Below, one piece after another: positions 35,125-48,305 of a stretch of 64,000 bases of DNA. Position numbers and translations under genes: made by a program. The notes under the pieces were generated by a model. That model saw only the letters and a list, made by a program, of their open reading frames with translations. It made no database searches and was not told the origin of the DNA. Numbering within the stretch: position 1 is the stretch's first letter; each line of letters starts with the position of its first letter. Source of the DNA: Sphagnum compactum (lineage: Eukaryota; Bryophyta; Sphagnopsida; Sphagnales); NCBI GenBank assembly GCA_965153455.1, contig OZ234500.1, positions 15,747,579-15,811,578 of the forward strand, written 5' to 3'.

Positions 35125-38100
35125 CTAGCAAGGCCATAGGTCACCCCAATGTGCTTTTCGAGCCTGTGGGTGAAGTGCAGCAAACTTCCCTCTTCGTGAG
35201 CACACCAAACGGTTAAGTGCCCCCTTTGACCCATCTCTCTCAGTTGCACAGCACAAGTCTAAAACAGTGTGGCGCCCCCTTCTAATAGGTGCCCGTACAA
35301 TCCGTGCCCACCCAGCTCCCAAATCTGCTACTTCCTCCAAAGGCTCTGGCTCTTCTTCTTCTTCATCTGTGTCCAAGTTAACTTCCTCTTCAAATTCATG
35401 ATCAAGGTCCCCTTCACTAACCATCGAATTCATATCCTGATTCTCATCTGCATACTCGAGTTCATCAGTGTATTCGAGCTCAATGTCATTTTCAGCCTCA
35501 TGTTCTGGTGATGACAAAATCTCTACTGAATCCAGAGGCCATGGTGTCCTGGAAAAAGGAAAGGAGGTGTCAGTTATGTGCTTCAATCCAGCTCTACATC
35601 ACATGCTAGGGCTTTGCAAGTTGAAGAAGCTTACTGGGGCCGAGTACCACGACACAGCACTACAAAGGAAAATTTCTCGTCCTCGTATGCACGAAGTGGC
35701 AAGGTACCATGTCTCTGCACAGAATCATGCCAAAACACTTGTAAAATAGCCAGCTAAGATACTTGTGAAGGCACAATAAAAAACTGCCTAACTTGCAGGG
35801 TTTGGCAAACAATCTGGCATGTATGTCACAAGAGTTAACACCAGGCACCTCACCCTTTGTGCAATAAGTAGGGTCACAAAACAACAAAGTGAAGGGAGCA
35901 AGCTCCACAAATATCAGGAGGGATTACCTTGGTGATGCGCTGGGCAGAGTTGCGCTCTAATCGCTGACTAAAGTGGCACCATTGACCAGTCTTATCCATA
36001 GGGCACACACCATCATGTGCACACTGTGAAGTCCAAATCAAGACACACAAAATATGGTGTCAAATATTCATGCAAACCATCATAGAGTATTCATGCAAAC
36101 CACTAATTGTGATTATACTGATGCCCGTAATGACAGCCCAAAGAATGCCAGAAATGCAAGTCTGCACTTACAGGAGCAACTACAAACACACCACACTCAG
36201 TGTGGAGTGATAGACCTCCTCCTGTTGAATTACTGGCCTCATTATCAGGTGTCCCTGCTACAGGAGCCTGCTCTTGACTCTGAGCAGATCGTCGTAGTTT
36301 CTGTTTATCAAGCACAAAATGGATGAATACTGTCATCAGGCAGTAAATTGCCATGAATTCAAGGCAAAAATTGTATCCTTATTCAAGCTACTGCAACAAG
36401 GTATATTGGCAAACTGGGTTATTGTTTTACAACACTAGGGATGACTCCAGAACGGCTAATGGCTGTACCTTCCTTTCCATTTGCAAAACGTGGGTGCGCA
36501 TCTCACGCACCAAGCTTGATCCTTCAGGGGTGCCTGGCTCAATCAACACCTGTTTATGTCAAAGGTGATCAGAACAGGATTTTGATCAAACTAAGTCAAG
36601 ACACTGGCAACTTCCATAACCAGCAATTCTCATCGAGGCAATGACAGCTGAACAAAGAGAAGTCTGGCACTAATGATCCTGTGGGTTGCTTTCCAGTCTC
36701 CACTCTGACACCTTTCAGCATACAAATGAAACCTAAAGATGGCAACTGAGAACCTTGCATCTGATGTCCTAATTACAAGAGATTTCCAGTTTGTAAACTC
36801 ACAAGAAGATCTCGTGTGAGAGACCAAAGCTGGCGCACAGTAGAGATACGCTCATCCCTTGTCACCAACTCTCCTAATGCATAAGACTTCCAGCAATTCC
36901 AAACAGAGCCACAACTCAGAAAAAGAATGTAAACAGTCCACATAGTCTCAAATTGTAGGAGCAGTTAGTTACTATAAGGGAACAAGAACCAAAAAGTGGG
37001 CTTCAATAGAATTCCATCAAGACTAACGCCAAAAGGAAAGTACAGGGTAGTTACAGAAATGACAAGATCATGCTGCCGATCAGTTTTCTTTAGACTGCGT
37101 GATAAAAGCGAGAGGCTTGGATGCAACTTGATGAGAGGTAGTTGCTCAGCACCTTGTCCCACAACCACAATGTACAATGACCACATGAGTGGAAATTGGT
37201 TGTACAATGATACGATGTCTAACAAATGATTGACATGTATAAACAGTACGGACCAGGAGCATTTGGTGCAAGTAGCCTGCAACAATTGAGCAGAAAACTA
37301 CAACACATAGAAACTGCAAGAAGAGTGCTATGCAGCTCTTCACAAGATTGAGAACATTTTCAGCAGAATCTCTAGAACATCCATAGTTTGTTCCATTCCC
37401 AACAAGAGACTAATAAGAGCTACCTTGCAAAAGACTGCGGCAAGCCTGTGCCATAGCCCGTGATGGTTCCACCAGGTTTGCATGAGCCACTGCTCCAGGC
37501 CACACCTCCTGCAATGCCCTGTGGTTGTCATATATTAGAATAAACAAACAACAGAAATATAGCTACACTGTGTGCACTGTAGTGCGTGGTAAGCATGACA
37601 ACAGCAGCATTAGAGACTGACAGCACATTGGATGCTGCACCCTCAGATGGTGAAAAGCTGTGGCACAGACTAATGGCCAAATCATATGCAAAGGTGTTTT
37701 GAATGCTTCTGGAGAAGTACCACAAAACTGTGCCAGGCCCAGAACCAAAGTCGAGTACATGTGATGGATTGAAGTTTGGCAGTCGCGATGAGACCTACAC
37801 AATTCCACCCAACTCTTTTCACAAAGATGGATCTATTGACAGCCAATTTTGCAAAGTATTGGACATTGAAAACCATCCATGAAATCACAGAAAAAACATG
37901 GAGTACCCTTGAATCTTGCTTCCAATGCATTGCAAAGACTCTTGAGCAGAAAAAAACACACAGAAACTACTTACAGAAATCCTACTTAAGATTACACAAC
38001 CTAAATCCTAACCATTAATCTCAAAAACAAGAAAACCCTAATCTACTAAACCATGTGGAAAATCTTGCCAGGGGTTGACCATGACAGTGAGAAAAATCAC

Positions 38101-38711
38101 TAACCTCTGATAAAACACGGTAGATAGTACCATAGATAGCCGGCATCCGGGCGGCCACATATGCAGCTGTGGTCTTCTCGTTGTACTCATACCGCAAGGG
38201 TCCTTTTCCTTGGGAGATTATATCCTTACTCAAGCGAGTGCGGACTGTGTTCCTGCTCATGTACTCCTCTACCGCTACCTGTGCATCATCTGAGCCCTCT
38301 ACTGCATCCATGTCAACAGAAAATACTGTTCCTCCTTTCCGGGTTCGCATTGCTCCTGATAATCGCACCACATTTTGCTTCAGCTCTCGTGAGGGCATGT
38401 CTGCAACAAGGTCATCATCATCAAAGAAATTATTAGATTGCGGCCTCACAATTGTGCCCTTATACGAAGATTGAAGAAAGGGAGACCTTGGACCCTTAGA
38501 ACAAATGTCCGCAACAAACAAACACACACAAACACCACACCAACTACGAGGTTCAAAGAAAGCAGCTTTGCACACCTCCCAGAAAGCCAGAGATGGCCGA
38601 TTGCAGAGACGTTGGAAGTCGCAGTAGACGCTGCGACTGCCGAGCTGCTGCTCGCAGCCCCGCCAATGTGAAGCTCTTGCGCCCCACCTCTGCTGCAACC
38701 GAGTTCGCCAT
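35125..38711 (-). CDS. Rsm22/METTL17-type mitoribosome assembly methyltransferase-like protein
   Basis: Nuclear gene for a mitochondrial small-ribosomal-subunit assembly factor of the Rsm22 family. Eleven exons: 38711-38576, 38400-38105, 37794-37721, 37518-37424, 37152-37055, 36886-36803, 36549-36469, 36300-36172, 36023-35928, 35714-35635, 35548-35125; 1593 bases, 530 residues, all phases consistent. The start is MANSVAAEVGRKSFTLAG, an Arg- and Ala-rich leader suited to mitochondrial import. TTAAYVAARMPAIYGTIYRV is the family signature. VLDFGSGPGTVLWALQEVWP is the SAM-binding loop. VISSYALGELVTRDERI follows. A Cys cluster (CAHDGVCP, WCHFS, DLCCA) fits the family's metal or Fe-S site. The C-terminus is WARIVRAPIRRGRHTVLD to WGDLWPC. 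The longer frame beginning at 38698 is an artefact that reads through intron 1. An acidic insertion (residues about 400-450) precedes the C-terminal domain. Confidence 0.92.
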
Positions 38712-38789
38712 CTCCAATTAGGCCAACGGCCTCAGAATTCTATTCTTTCTCGCACACGCACGCGCGCTCGCGCAAACAGATGAAGAAGG

Positions 38790-39232
38790 GGAAAACCCTA
38801 AACCCTAACTCCCTCCCACAGAACGTTGCACCGGCGTCCCTTAAACCCTAAACCCCAACTCCCCCTCCCACAGAACATTGGACCGGCGTCCCTTAAAACC
38901 CTAAACCCTAACGCCCTCCAACAGAACATTCCACTGGCGTCCCTTAAACCCTGAACCTTAACTCCCTCCCACAGAACAGTGCACTGGCGTCCCTTAAACC
39001 CTAAACCTTAACTCCCTCCAACAGAACATTGCATTGGCGTCCCTTTAAAACCCTAAACCCTAACTCCCTCCAACAGAACATTGCATTGACGTCCAATAAG
39101 ACCCTAAAGCTTAACTCCCTCCCACAGAGCATTACCGTGACATCCCTCAAAACCTTAAACCCTAACACCCTCCCACAGAACATTTAACACTAGCATCCCT
39201 TAGATCCCTGAACCCTAACTCCCTCCCACACA
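38790..39232 (+). repeat. 51-base minisatellite with telomere-like motifs
   Basis: About eight and a half units of 50-53 bases. Each has CCCTAAACCCTAA or a variant, then 'ctccctcccacagaacatt', then 'gcattggcgtccctta' or a variant. 'Cagaac' or its variants fall at 38818, 38871, 38922, 38972, 39022, 39074, 39124 and 39175. It begins about 80 bases upstream of the start codon of the Rsm22-like gene and so occupies the promoter. The telobox words run on the opposite strand to that gene's transcription as AAACCCTAA. Confidence 0.9.
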
Positions 39233-42200
39233 TGAAGATTCTTGCAATGGGTGCAATTTTAGTATGAACTGCTCATGTGAAAGGGGTTTGCAGTTAAAGG
39301 GTTAAGGGTCCTTAATTATGACAACCCTGGAAAAGGTTTGTTAAGCCAAAACCCTAAAACCTTAAACCCTAAACCCAATGGGAAGTGGGCCATTTTGGGA
39401 ATGAAGGCCCAACTTGAGGTGGGGAGTGCGGATGTGGGACTTGAATTGAATTACGAGAATTGTCCCATTTCCAAGTCCTTATCCAAAGCAAAGATCTTGT
39501 ACAATTTGAATGATTGTAATTTTGTTTGTCTATTAAAGATATCTATAAAGTATTAAACCCCCGGGGATGTACACCCCATGTTTGGGCAAATGATAGGGTG
39601 ACTCATGCAACTTGGGAGAAACTTAGTACAAAGGGGGAAAATACTAGGGTTTAGAGTGAATTTTGAGTTTTGACTTCACATCTTGTGTTTTTGCATGTGT
39701 GCATGGTAAGACATCCAAGAAGAAAAACTTATATATATATATATATAAAAGGATGGAAATCCATCCACAAAAAGTACAAGGCATGTCAATGCACAAAAGG
39801 AAAACCAAGACCATCAAAATAATAGTAATGAAGTGGAAGACGTAATGTTAAAAGTGCATCCTATGCCACAAATTAGCTAGTGATGGAGGTGCACTAGCTA
39901 CTATGTGTGGAAGAGATGAAGAATCGTGATTAAGCTGGCAGCTCACTCAAGAATTGTGACAGCTTGCGCATGTTGTAGGGCTATCAACACCCGTTGCTTA
40001 TAATGAAATATAAGCATCGAAGGTACCAAGGAGGTTAGCTAATGGCGAGCTATACAAGCACGTACACAAGAAGTTAAAAAGGAATCAAAATGAAGATGGA
40101 AACAAATGTAGGTCTCTATGGCAAGGGGAATGAAATCATCTCCTAACGTTCATTTTATGTAGGATTGTGCTTTGTTTTGAGCAACAATTGTCGCTGCATG
40201 CGCTATCATTGTCGAAACACACAGCACCAAATTTGTATGAGTTGGATTAGTAATGACAATGTTTGCTAAGGTTTGAAAATTGTCTTTGGTGATGACAATA
40301 TCCATTTTCGTCTTCATGTTTGGTGGGGGAAAAGGTGAGAAACCTCTTTCTATACGTGAGCTACATTTTTTGATGCAATAGCTATAATGATATCTTGAAT
40401 GTATCATGGGTTATAGTGCGCTCACTCTCGCATGGTCAATGTAGCAAATGGATACCCAAATCATCAATGGTATGATCACATTGGCATCGTGAAAGATGCG
40501 AAACTGTAAAATGTGGCATACTGAGACGAATACAAAATGTTATTTAAAAAATGGGCAAGGATAAACAAAATGAAAGGGTGTCAGGACAAGTTAATAACCA
40601 ATGTTGTTGGACCTTCATAGGTGCAAAGACATGTTTGCGCAACATTTGAAAGAACATCTACTAGAAATGAAGTAAATTCCTATTTGTGTAATCAATCCAT
40701 AAAAGAAAACGACATTTGAAGATAAGATTGCACTACTAGATTTTGGAGAGGCAAAACATGTGATCAAATGATCTCAGGTAACATCGCACGGGTATCCCAT
40801 AATGCGATTTGAAAGGGATAAGTACCAGTCTTTACATGTGCCACCGCATGAAGAAAAGTAGGGTGATCTTATTGCTAGAAATGAAAGATTAATGCAAGAG
40901 CAATCAAAGCCCAACATCCTAAAAAGGCGGGGGCAACACGTCGAACCAATGAGGAAAGGCCTAGCCTGCCCAAAGAAGCAAGAAAAGTGACTTGACAACG
41001 AGCCAAATGGCCCATTGTGGTGCTAAAGAATCTTGACGTTGATAACTTTTCTAACATAGTTATGATACAAGCATTAAATTCAATATAACATTGCATCAAA
41101 GGGTGAACATGAGAAGGCTAGTTGTGGTAGACAAATTAACAAAGGTAAAGCACTTTCCACATACACATGAAAATTATATCAATTTTTTACATTCATGATA
41201 ACCTTTGTTTCATTCTTTACAACAAGTGAAGGCCATCATAGTATGTTCCCAAAATGCTAGGTTACAACCATGTCCTAGGCCATTTTATTTTGGGAATGCC
41301 CCTAATTGTTGGGTTTTAAACGCCTACATGTAAAGCATCGAGAGAAATTTCCTAAGTGTATTTGGAATACATTAATAATTCCGCCTTCCCAAGAAAAAAG
41401 AAGGGATTTAACTAGGTCCAATTCTCCAAAAATCTAAAAAAATAAAAAATTACCTATATTTAATAAAGTTGCACTTTCAACACCAGAGATTTTCCATTCC
41501 TCAACCAAATTTATTTTTTAATGACAAGAGTTAGTCTGAATTCCCATATAACCCTAGTTAATTAAAATTTTAAAATTACGATATTTTACACAACTATTGA
41601 ACAATAGGGTGGTTATAATTCCCTCCTCCCACTTGGACTATGGATGAAATATCTACAATGTTTAGAAACAACCCAACAAAAATTAATTCAAGGCAAACCA
41701 ATTTGGTCTTCTTTTTGGTGTAAATAAATCCCTTTTTAGTCACATTCGTATTTGTGTCACACATTTTTAATCACATTCTTGTTTGTCACACAATTTTTGG
41801 TAATCATCCATTTTAGAAACATCATTCTTTAAAATCATTATCACATTCATTAGTAGCACAAAATATTTACCAAGTTTTTTTATAAATGTGATTTTAATGA
41901 GAAAACTCTAGGATAAATATTATGATTTTGTAATTGTAGTTCAATAATGTCAGTGTTGCTTTGTGTTCAAATTGTCCAAACTAACAAAAATGAATGTAGT
42001 TGAAAGGGGGAAAAAAAAAACTTTCCAATGTAAACAAATAAAAAATATCCAAACTTGCCAAGAAAGCCAAAATAATAATTAACAAAATACACAAACTGAT
42101 AGTTAAGGAGCTCAAACTCAACGTAAATCATCACATTAAAAAAGACAAAAATCACAACCTTCTTCAAGTCTAATAATACATAATAAAACTTACAATAAAC

Positions 42201-44399
42201 CATGTAAAAAATTTAATCAATTGGCAACTTTATTCTAGCATAAAAAAATTGTTTTATAAAATTTTTTTTGCCTATAGTCACAATCTCATAAGAGTTTATA
42301 TGGGATGTGATTACACACATTTAAATCACAATTCGTTAATGTCACAAAAAAAAATGGTCACCAAAGATGTAATTATAAAAAGGGTTTACTTTTATTTCTA
42401 TCTTTCCCTGATGTTTAGGGTTTAAGGATTAAGAAGTAAGTGTGAAAACCCACCCCTTCATGGACTTATCATTTGAGCTTTCCATTCGTCAATTGGTCCC
42501 AAAAGTTGATATGGGCTCGATTGGGTGTTTTCAAGTTGGTATTCTAGTGACATGTCATTTAAGGCTAGGCAAGAGAATGAAAGGGTGATATGAAACTTGA
42601 AAATCGGTGTAAAGTAGTAGGGTTTAGTATTTAGGGTTTGAACTTGGTAAGGTTTGACAAAGACATTTGAACTTGGGGACAATCATTTGTTATCAATACA
42701 AGTTTGTTTTGTAATTGAGTTACATTGAATAAAAACACCAAACCCTAAATAATTGGCTTTTTGTGGCCCAAAAAAATAAATAAAATAATTTCACTAAATC
42801 TAAAATTTTAATTAAAAAACATTATTCACAACATAAAATCAAGACTATATTAAAAACACAGATGCATGGAAATTAAAAACACTTAATAATTCCCTTCAAT
42901 TTAATTTTCCATTTTCCTTTGGTATTTTGATGGATTTCTTAAAAAACTATTTTTCCATGTTTCAGAATTACCAGAACAAAAAGGAATAATGTCATGGATT
43001 GTTCTTTATGAAAATCTATAAACCCAAAATTGAAAAATCCCATGAAAGGAGAAGTCGGTCATTTGCATTGTGAGTTGGTCAATTTTCCTTTAGAAAGGAA
43101 AATAAGTTTCAATCTTTACTTGCTTTAATGTTTTTTTAATTAAAAAATTATTAAACATAAAAAACCATATTTTTGTCATTGTTGAAACATTAAAGAAATT
43201 GATATTTAATTAAATTTAATTGACTTGAGTTCAAATTTAATTGACTTGAGTTTAGATTGAATTGAATTGAATTGAAATCAAATTCAATTAAAGAGAAATG
43301 AAATGCAAATTGATGTACACAATATTGAAAATATGTTCATCAATTCCATCATCATGACTATGGTGTTAAAAACAAAAAAAACTATTAAAAAAAAATTAGA
43401 CGAAAATTAAAAAAACCCAAGAGTATATTGTAAGATTATTATTTTACAAATTTTTTGTCAAAGTGTGAAAAATAAAAAAATAGGTTTTAAAAATAAATTC
43501 TAATTTATTTTTCAAAAATTGCCAAATTTGGAAAAAAAAAAAAAAAATGTTTTTTGAAAAACAATTGGCACATTTGAAGGATATTCACTTTCTATCATTT
43601 CTTTCTTGATAAGATCAGTGATTCTTTCTGACAAGTTTTATCATTTTTTCGAGCCAAAAATCGCCAAAATTCCTGGAAAATGTGTTTTTTTTTTCCTACT
43701 GTAAATTTGACTAATTTTGTTAATTTATGGAAAGATTCGCCAAATTTATGGAATGATAGCTAGTCTTTTTACTATCATTACTTTTTACTTTTAATGAGAG
43801 GTAAACCGTACCTATCGTCTTCAAAAGTGAAAAGTAAATTTTTAACAAAAAGGAAAAGAAGAAGTGAATAGGGTTCAAGAGGCGTCGTGTTTGCACGTTT
43901 ACTTTTGCTCTCTGGTTGGTGTTTCGCGATGCGTTTTTGCCTCTTGGAATAAAGCTGAGTGCTTGCATTTCTCGTGCATCTCTCGTAGCAATGTGAGTTT
44001 CTTTTGCTTCTTCTTCTATTCGATTGCATTCTCCTCTTCTTCCTCTTTCTATCGAATGTCTTAACTACCTCCTCCGTTCATTATTGCGTCTGTATTACTG
44101 GTTCCTTTTTCGTTGTGTGGTCTTGGTTTTACTGTTCGTCCGTCTCCTTTCCTTTCCTTAGAGAAAACACCTGTGTTTGTGTTTTCGTTTTGATTTTCCT
44201 CGCCAAGTTGCTGTTTTTGAGCCCCGCAATTGCTGCACGCCGTGTATGTATCTTGGTATCCTCATCTTCTTGTGAAGGCGCTAGTTCGAATTTGATTTGT
44301 TTTGTTTTGTTTTTTTTCCCGCGTTCGACAGTAGGTTCTTGTGTTGCTGCTATCAGTGATCCGGAGATTACGTAGTGAGGTCGAGTATGTAGGAGGAGG
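39233..44399. other. AT-rich intergenic region
   Basis: More than 5 kb without a supported gene. An (AT)n run lies near 39730. Around 41.7-42.4 kb 'aaatccctttttagtcac' on the left is roughly mirrored by 'aattataaaaagggttt' on the right, a possible old inverted-repeat element. At 43.2 kb there is a 'ttgaattgaattgaa' run. The last 500 bases are pyrimidine-rich and likely include the 5' UTR of the next gene. Confidence 0.6.
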
Positions 44400-47300
44400 A
44401 TGGCGCGCACTTTTGTGCAAGGAGTGAAAGAGACTAGAGACGGAGATTCTCGTCTCACGTGGATGCTGCGGAGCAGCAGCACTACTGCGACAACTGCTGC
44501 TCGGGAGGGAGGTGTCGGATTCAAGGAACTTCTTCACAATTATGGCCCCATAAAGAGAGAGGATCTGATTCGGTTGCTGGACAAGTTGGAGGATGTTGTG
44601 GGAGCCGATCTGGATGATGTTGTCGGAACACGCCGACGGCCTGTTCGTCCTGAGCCTTCTCCAAGGTGCGATAAACCTATCCTAAACTCGTTTGCGAATT
44701 GATTTCCAGCAGCTCGTGATTCTGTGTCATTCCTATGATTTGATCTCTTCTTCGCGGAAGAAAAACTCGTCTTGTAATGGGGTCCACTAGTCCTAGCTGC
44801 GAGGTTATTGGTTGTGTTCTGCTACTTGCTCTGACAATTGAGAATGTGTGCCTCATTTTATGTGTGTGTCTCTCGAGGAGATCTTGTCACATTTGATTTT
44901 TTGGCTTCTTTTGTCTGTAATAGTTTTCTTGATTGCCTTGTGACTCCATGGATCCAGACAGTAATCAATTTTTTAGGTTTTAGATGTGTGCGTATGATTG
45001 CACATACTTTAGTTCACCACAAAAGGTTTCTTGTCTTTTGGTTCTCTGATGCAGGTCTTTGGCCACTGGACCAGGGGTTTGCAACGAGAGCATGCAAACT
45101 GAGAATACTGCCATCAGGAAGGATGAGGAGGATGGCAACAAGCTTGACGATGGCATGAATCACTCAGATCTGACTACTAAAACCAGTCCTGGGACTCCAA
45201 TTTCTGGACAGAATGGTTGTGTCAATCCAGATGCAGAAGCGATCAACTGGAAGGACAATGCTGTTTCCAACTGCCATTCTGATGGTGTTGGTGCTGGCAG
45301 TGGTAGCAAGTCCAGGAAACACTTAGCTTGCAATCTGCAAGTGGCAACTACTATTCCTTTCTCTTTGGGAAATGATAGGCTTGCAATTGAACAAGGATTG
45401 TGCGTTTCTGGCAGAAGACCAACATCATGCCCTAGAGACCTGTCATCTCAACAGCAAGATGAGGTATGAAGGGAGACTCAAGTATCATATATCTTGCTGA
45501 AGCCCCTGAGTGTTTGTAGTTGTGAGAAATCTGTTTGTGACTTTGTTTTGTTGAACTTTGTTGTGTTCTTGTAGTGGGTGAAGTTATTGATCTGGAATCA
45601 ATGCATGCAATAGTAAATATTAGCCATGAACCCATGAGCAGTAGCAGCTACTACATGGACTGTCAGGATCAATACTGTTTCGATTGCATTTTTTTGATAG
45701 TAGCCCTGGAAACAGCAATGCCTTTTCACTAAAAAAGAAGTGCAAGTCCTGGGACTACATCTTCCTGTTCCTTACAATGATCTGCCAAAAGCATGTAGAA
45801 CAGGTCAAATACTGGAACTGGTTCACTCACTGGCTCTCTGTACTTTTGGATTGTGGTAGGGTCAAGAAGTGATGGGTCAAAAAGACAATGGAGCTCTGAA
45901 GAGGAAAAATGAGGAACAGGATATGGCCATTCAAAAGAGACCTCATGTAGAATCTCATGACGAAGTGGTGTTTGAACCCATGGATGACACTGCAGCAGAA
46001 GAGGGATTCCCAAACAGTGGGAGAGATGTATTTCCCTTGGACTGGATTGATGAGCCAGATGTTTGTACCTTTTGTGATGATGGGGTTGCAGAAGGTGACA
46101 AGCTGATTTGGTATTTTATCAACCTAATTGATTTGTTTGTTGTCATATCACTTACTGATTTGTCAAATTTGTCCCTAAGCAAACCTCTATGACTGCAGCA
46201 AGTTTGTGTTCTAATAGTGTAGCAATGGACTTCATAATGCAGATTATGAACCTGTTTTTTTAGTCATCCAATGATAATAACCTTGTCAGATGGAACTCTA
46301 GAGCCATACTGCAATCTTCATGCATGTTCAGGCTAATTTCGTTTCTTGTTTTAAAAGTTTCTGTGAACTGGCAGTTGTGACGGTTTATGCATGCGGTCCT
46401 TCCATGTAACAAAGTTGTCAGGGGCTCAAACCAAGTGTGAATCCCTTAATCTCTCACCAGAGGTGGTGGAGGTGAGTCCTCAGATTTTCGATAGATACAA
46501 TTTGTAGGAGCAACAAGGCTTTGTGCTATTTTGTGTTAGTAGGTCGGTTAGCTACAAGGTTGATTAGATTTATGAGGCAATTGTCTTGTATTCAATATTG
46601 CTTTTGGTTCATCGTGATTAGAGAAAGGACAGAGAGGGTAAACCTTTTCCATTTGGTCTGAAATGGGAGTTTTGATTCAATTTCATGCTTATGCAGAGAG
46701 ATGGTTTTGTTTGTGCCAATTGTAAGTACAAGATGCACCAATGCTTTGTCTGTGGTAAGCTTGGAAGCTCTGACAAGTCATCTCAAGAGGTGACTAACCC
46801 CTGATTCTCCTTTCCATTTCTTCTTTTTGTCTTTGTCTCTCTCTATACAGTTGGCTGCAAAAAACTCAGAGGTTTGTTTCATGATCCAGGGTTAGGAAAG
46901 GCATAATTTTTAAGTTACTCATTCTTCCTGTATAGTAGTGAACAGTTCATCCCTTCTCTGCACTCAGTATACCTTACAGAAACCTTTTCTTAGTAAATCT
47001 GGCAGTTGGAATGTCATTACTTTAGTGTTCTTCTGCTATCAATTGAGGGTCATTAGACTCCAAATTGGCCCTTTGTAAATAGTTATCTCCTTAAGCTTAG
47101 AAGTTTTCCTTGTTAGTTGGAAACACAAGTGTTCCCTTGAGAATCCAATAGGGCTTCTTTTATCTAATATTGTGGGCTTTTGCATCCAGGTCTTTGTTTG
47201 TGGAGCTCACGCTTGTCGACGTTTCTACCATCCCGACTGTGTGGCTAAATTACTTGTTGCCGGTCCCGAGCACCAAGATTTGGCTTCACGCATCCAACAA

Positions 47301-47951
47301 GGCTTGGAAAAGTTTTCTTGTCCTCTCCACAGATGCCGCAGTTGTATGCTGGAAGGTGTAAAGCATGATAAGGACTGGTGTCTCATCAAATGTAGACGCT
47401 GCCCAGTTGCTTGGCATAACAAGTGCTTGCCAAGGTAGGTAGCACTTTCTTAAGCTTGCAGGTTTCACAAGCCTTGTTTGCAGACTTGGAAAGTTTCTGA
47501 AACAGATTGCAAAAAGTATCTATTCAATAATGCACATCTGAAAGGTGCCAACAGAACTTAATCACAGCCAAGTTGTGCTACTGCAAAGCCTCTACACAGC
47601 TCTTGACATGTCTGCACTGATACAGGCAACTTCGAAAGCAGACATGGTTAGTTGCAAACACAGGCAACTCATTCGTGATGTATTGTGGGTGAGTTTGAGT
47701 TACCCTTTTCCTCTTAGCCAATTTCTTAGAATTGCAAATTAGACCTTTTTCAATATCTGAAGGTTGAACCTCCTTGTTGGACAAATGTTGGCCTCCAATT
47801 CTTCCATTGTGATGTGTTTGGTGACAGAAACAATCTAACAATAAAATTGATGCCTGTTTGTGATTTGAGCAGGAAACACAAGCTCCACCCAGTACTGAAG
47901 ACACCGCTGGATAACCATATCATATTTCCTTCCGCAAGTTGTCCAGATGGT
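44400..47951 (+). CDS. EDM2-like PHD-finger protein, 3' end unresolved
   Basis: Resembles plant EDM2, a nuclear PHD protein that in Arabidopsis controls immune-receptor transcripts and the reading of genes with heterochromatic introns. Exons: 44400-44665, 45055-45463, 45860-46110, 46375-46471, 46697-46789, 47190-47434 and 47873 to about 47951, with all phases matching. The N-terminus has a short helical box (FKELLHNYGPIKREDLIRLL). From about residue 296, atypical PHD repeats follow: CTFCDDG, ICCDGLCMRSFH, FVCANC, CFVCGK, CRRFYHPDCVAKLL, CPLHRCRSC and CLIKCRRCPVAWHNKC. Exon 7 (LKTPLDNHIIFP) fits the next EDM2 segment, but about 30 residues usually lying before it appear to be missing. The methyltransferase-like C-terminal half of EDM2 was not found downstream, so this is either a short paralogue or a decayed gene. 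Confidence 0.75.
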
Positions 47952-48305
47952 GTATGTACAAAACAAGTGGCAGTCATGTTCTCTTTGACTCATACAGTTT
48001 CCTAGGTGGTCATCTGTAGTTGGTCAACTAGAGCAAATTTGGATTGGAATGCAGGTGACAGATCTGACAGTTAAGCCTTAGAATCATCAGTCTTGGAATA
48101 CTAGCAATAATAAAAACACTTGATATCACTTGCAACCAGAAAAATGTCACTACAAATGATGGTTGCATTGGAGCTAACAATAGCACTCCACTGATTCTGT
48201 GCAACAAGAGAGGGTGCAAAGAGCTGATGTTATTTTATAATCTCCTTCAAGATGTCCTATCTTATGTGTCAATAATTGCTAAGTTAAATTTATTTGTGCT
48301 GTTTC

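Noticed and set aside
38021-38698. Long single frame beginning MQQRWGARASHW as the start of the Rsm22-like protein
   Set aside because: It is out of frame with the true first exon and reads through intron 1. The ATG at 38711 gives an import-type leader and splices in phase 38576/38400.
38790-39232. A chromosome end
   Set aside because: Telomere-like words are embedded in a 51-base unit, and unique genes lie on both sides, so the site is interstitial.
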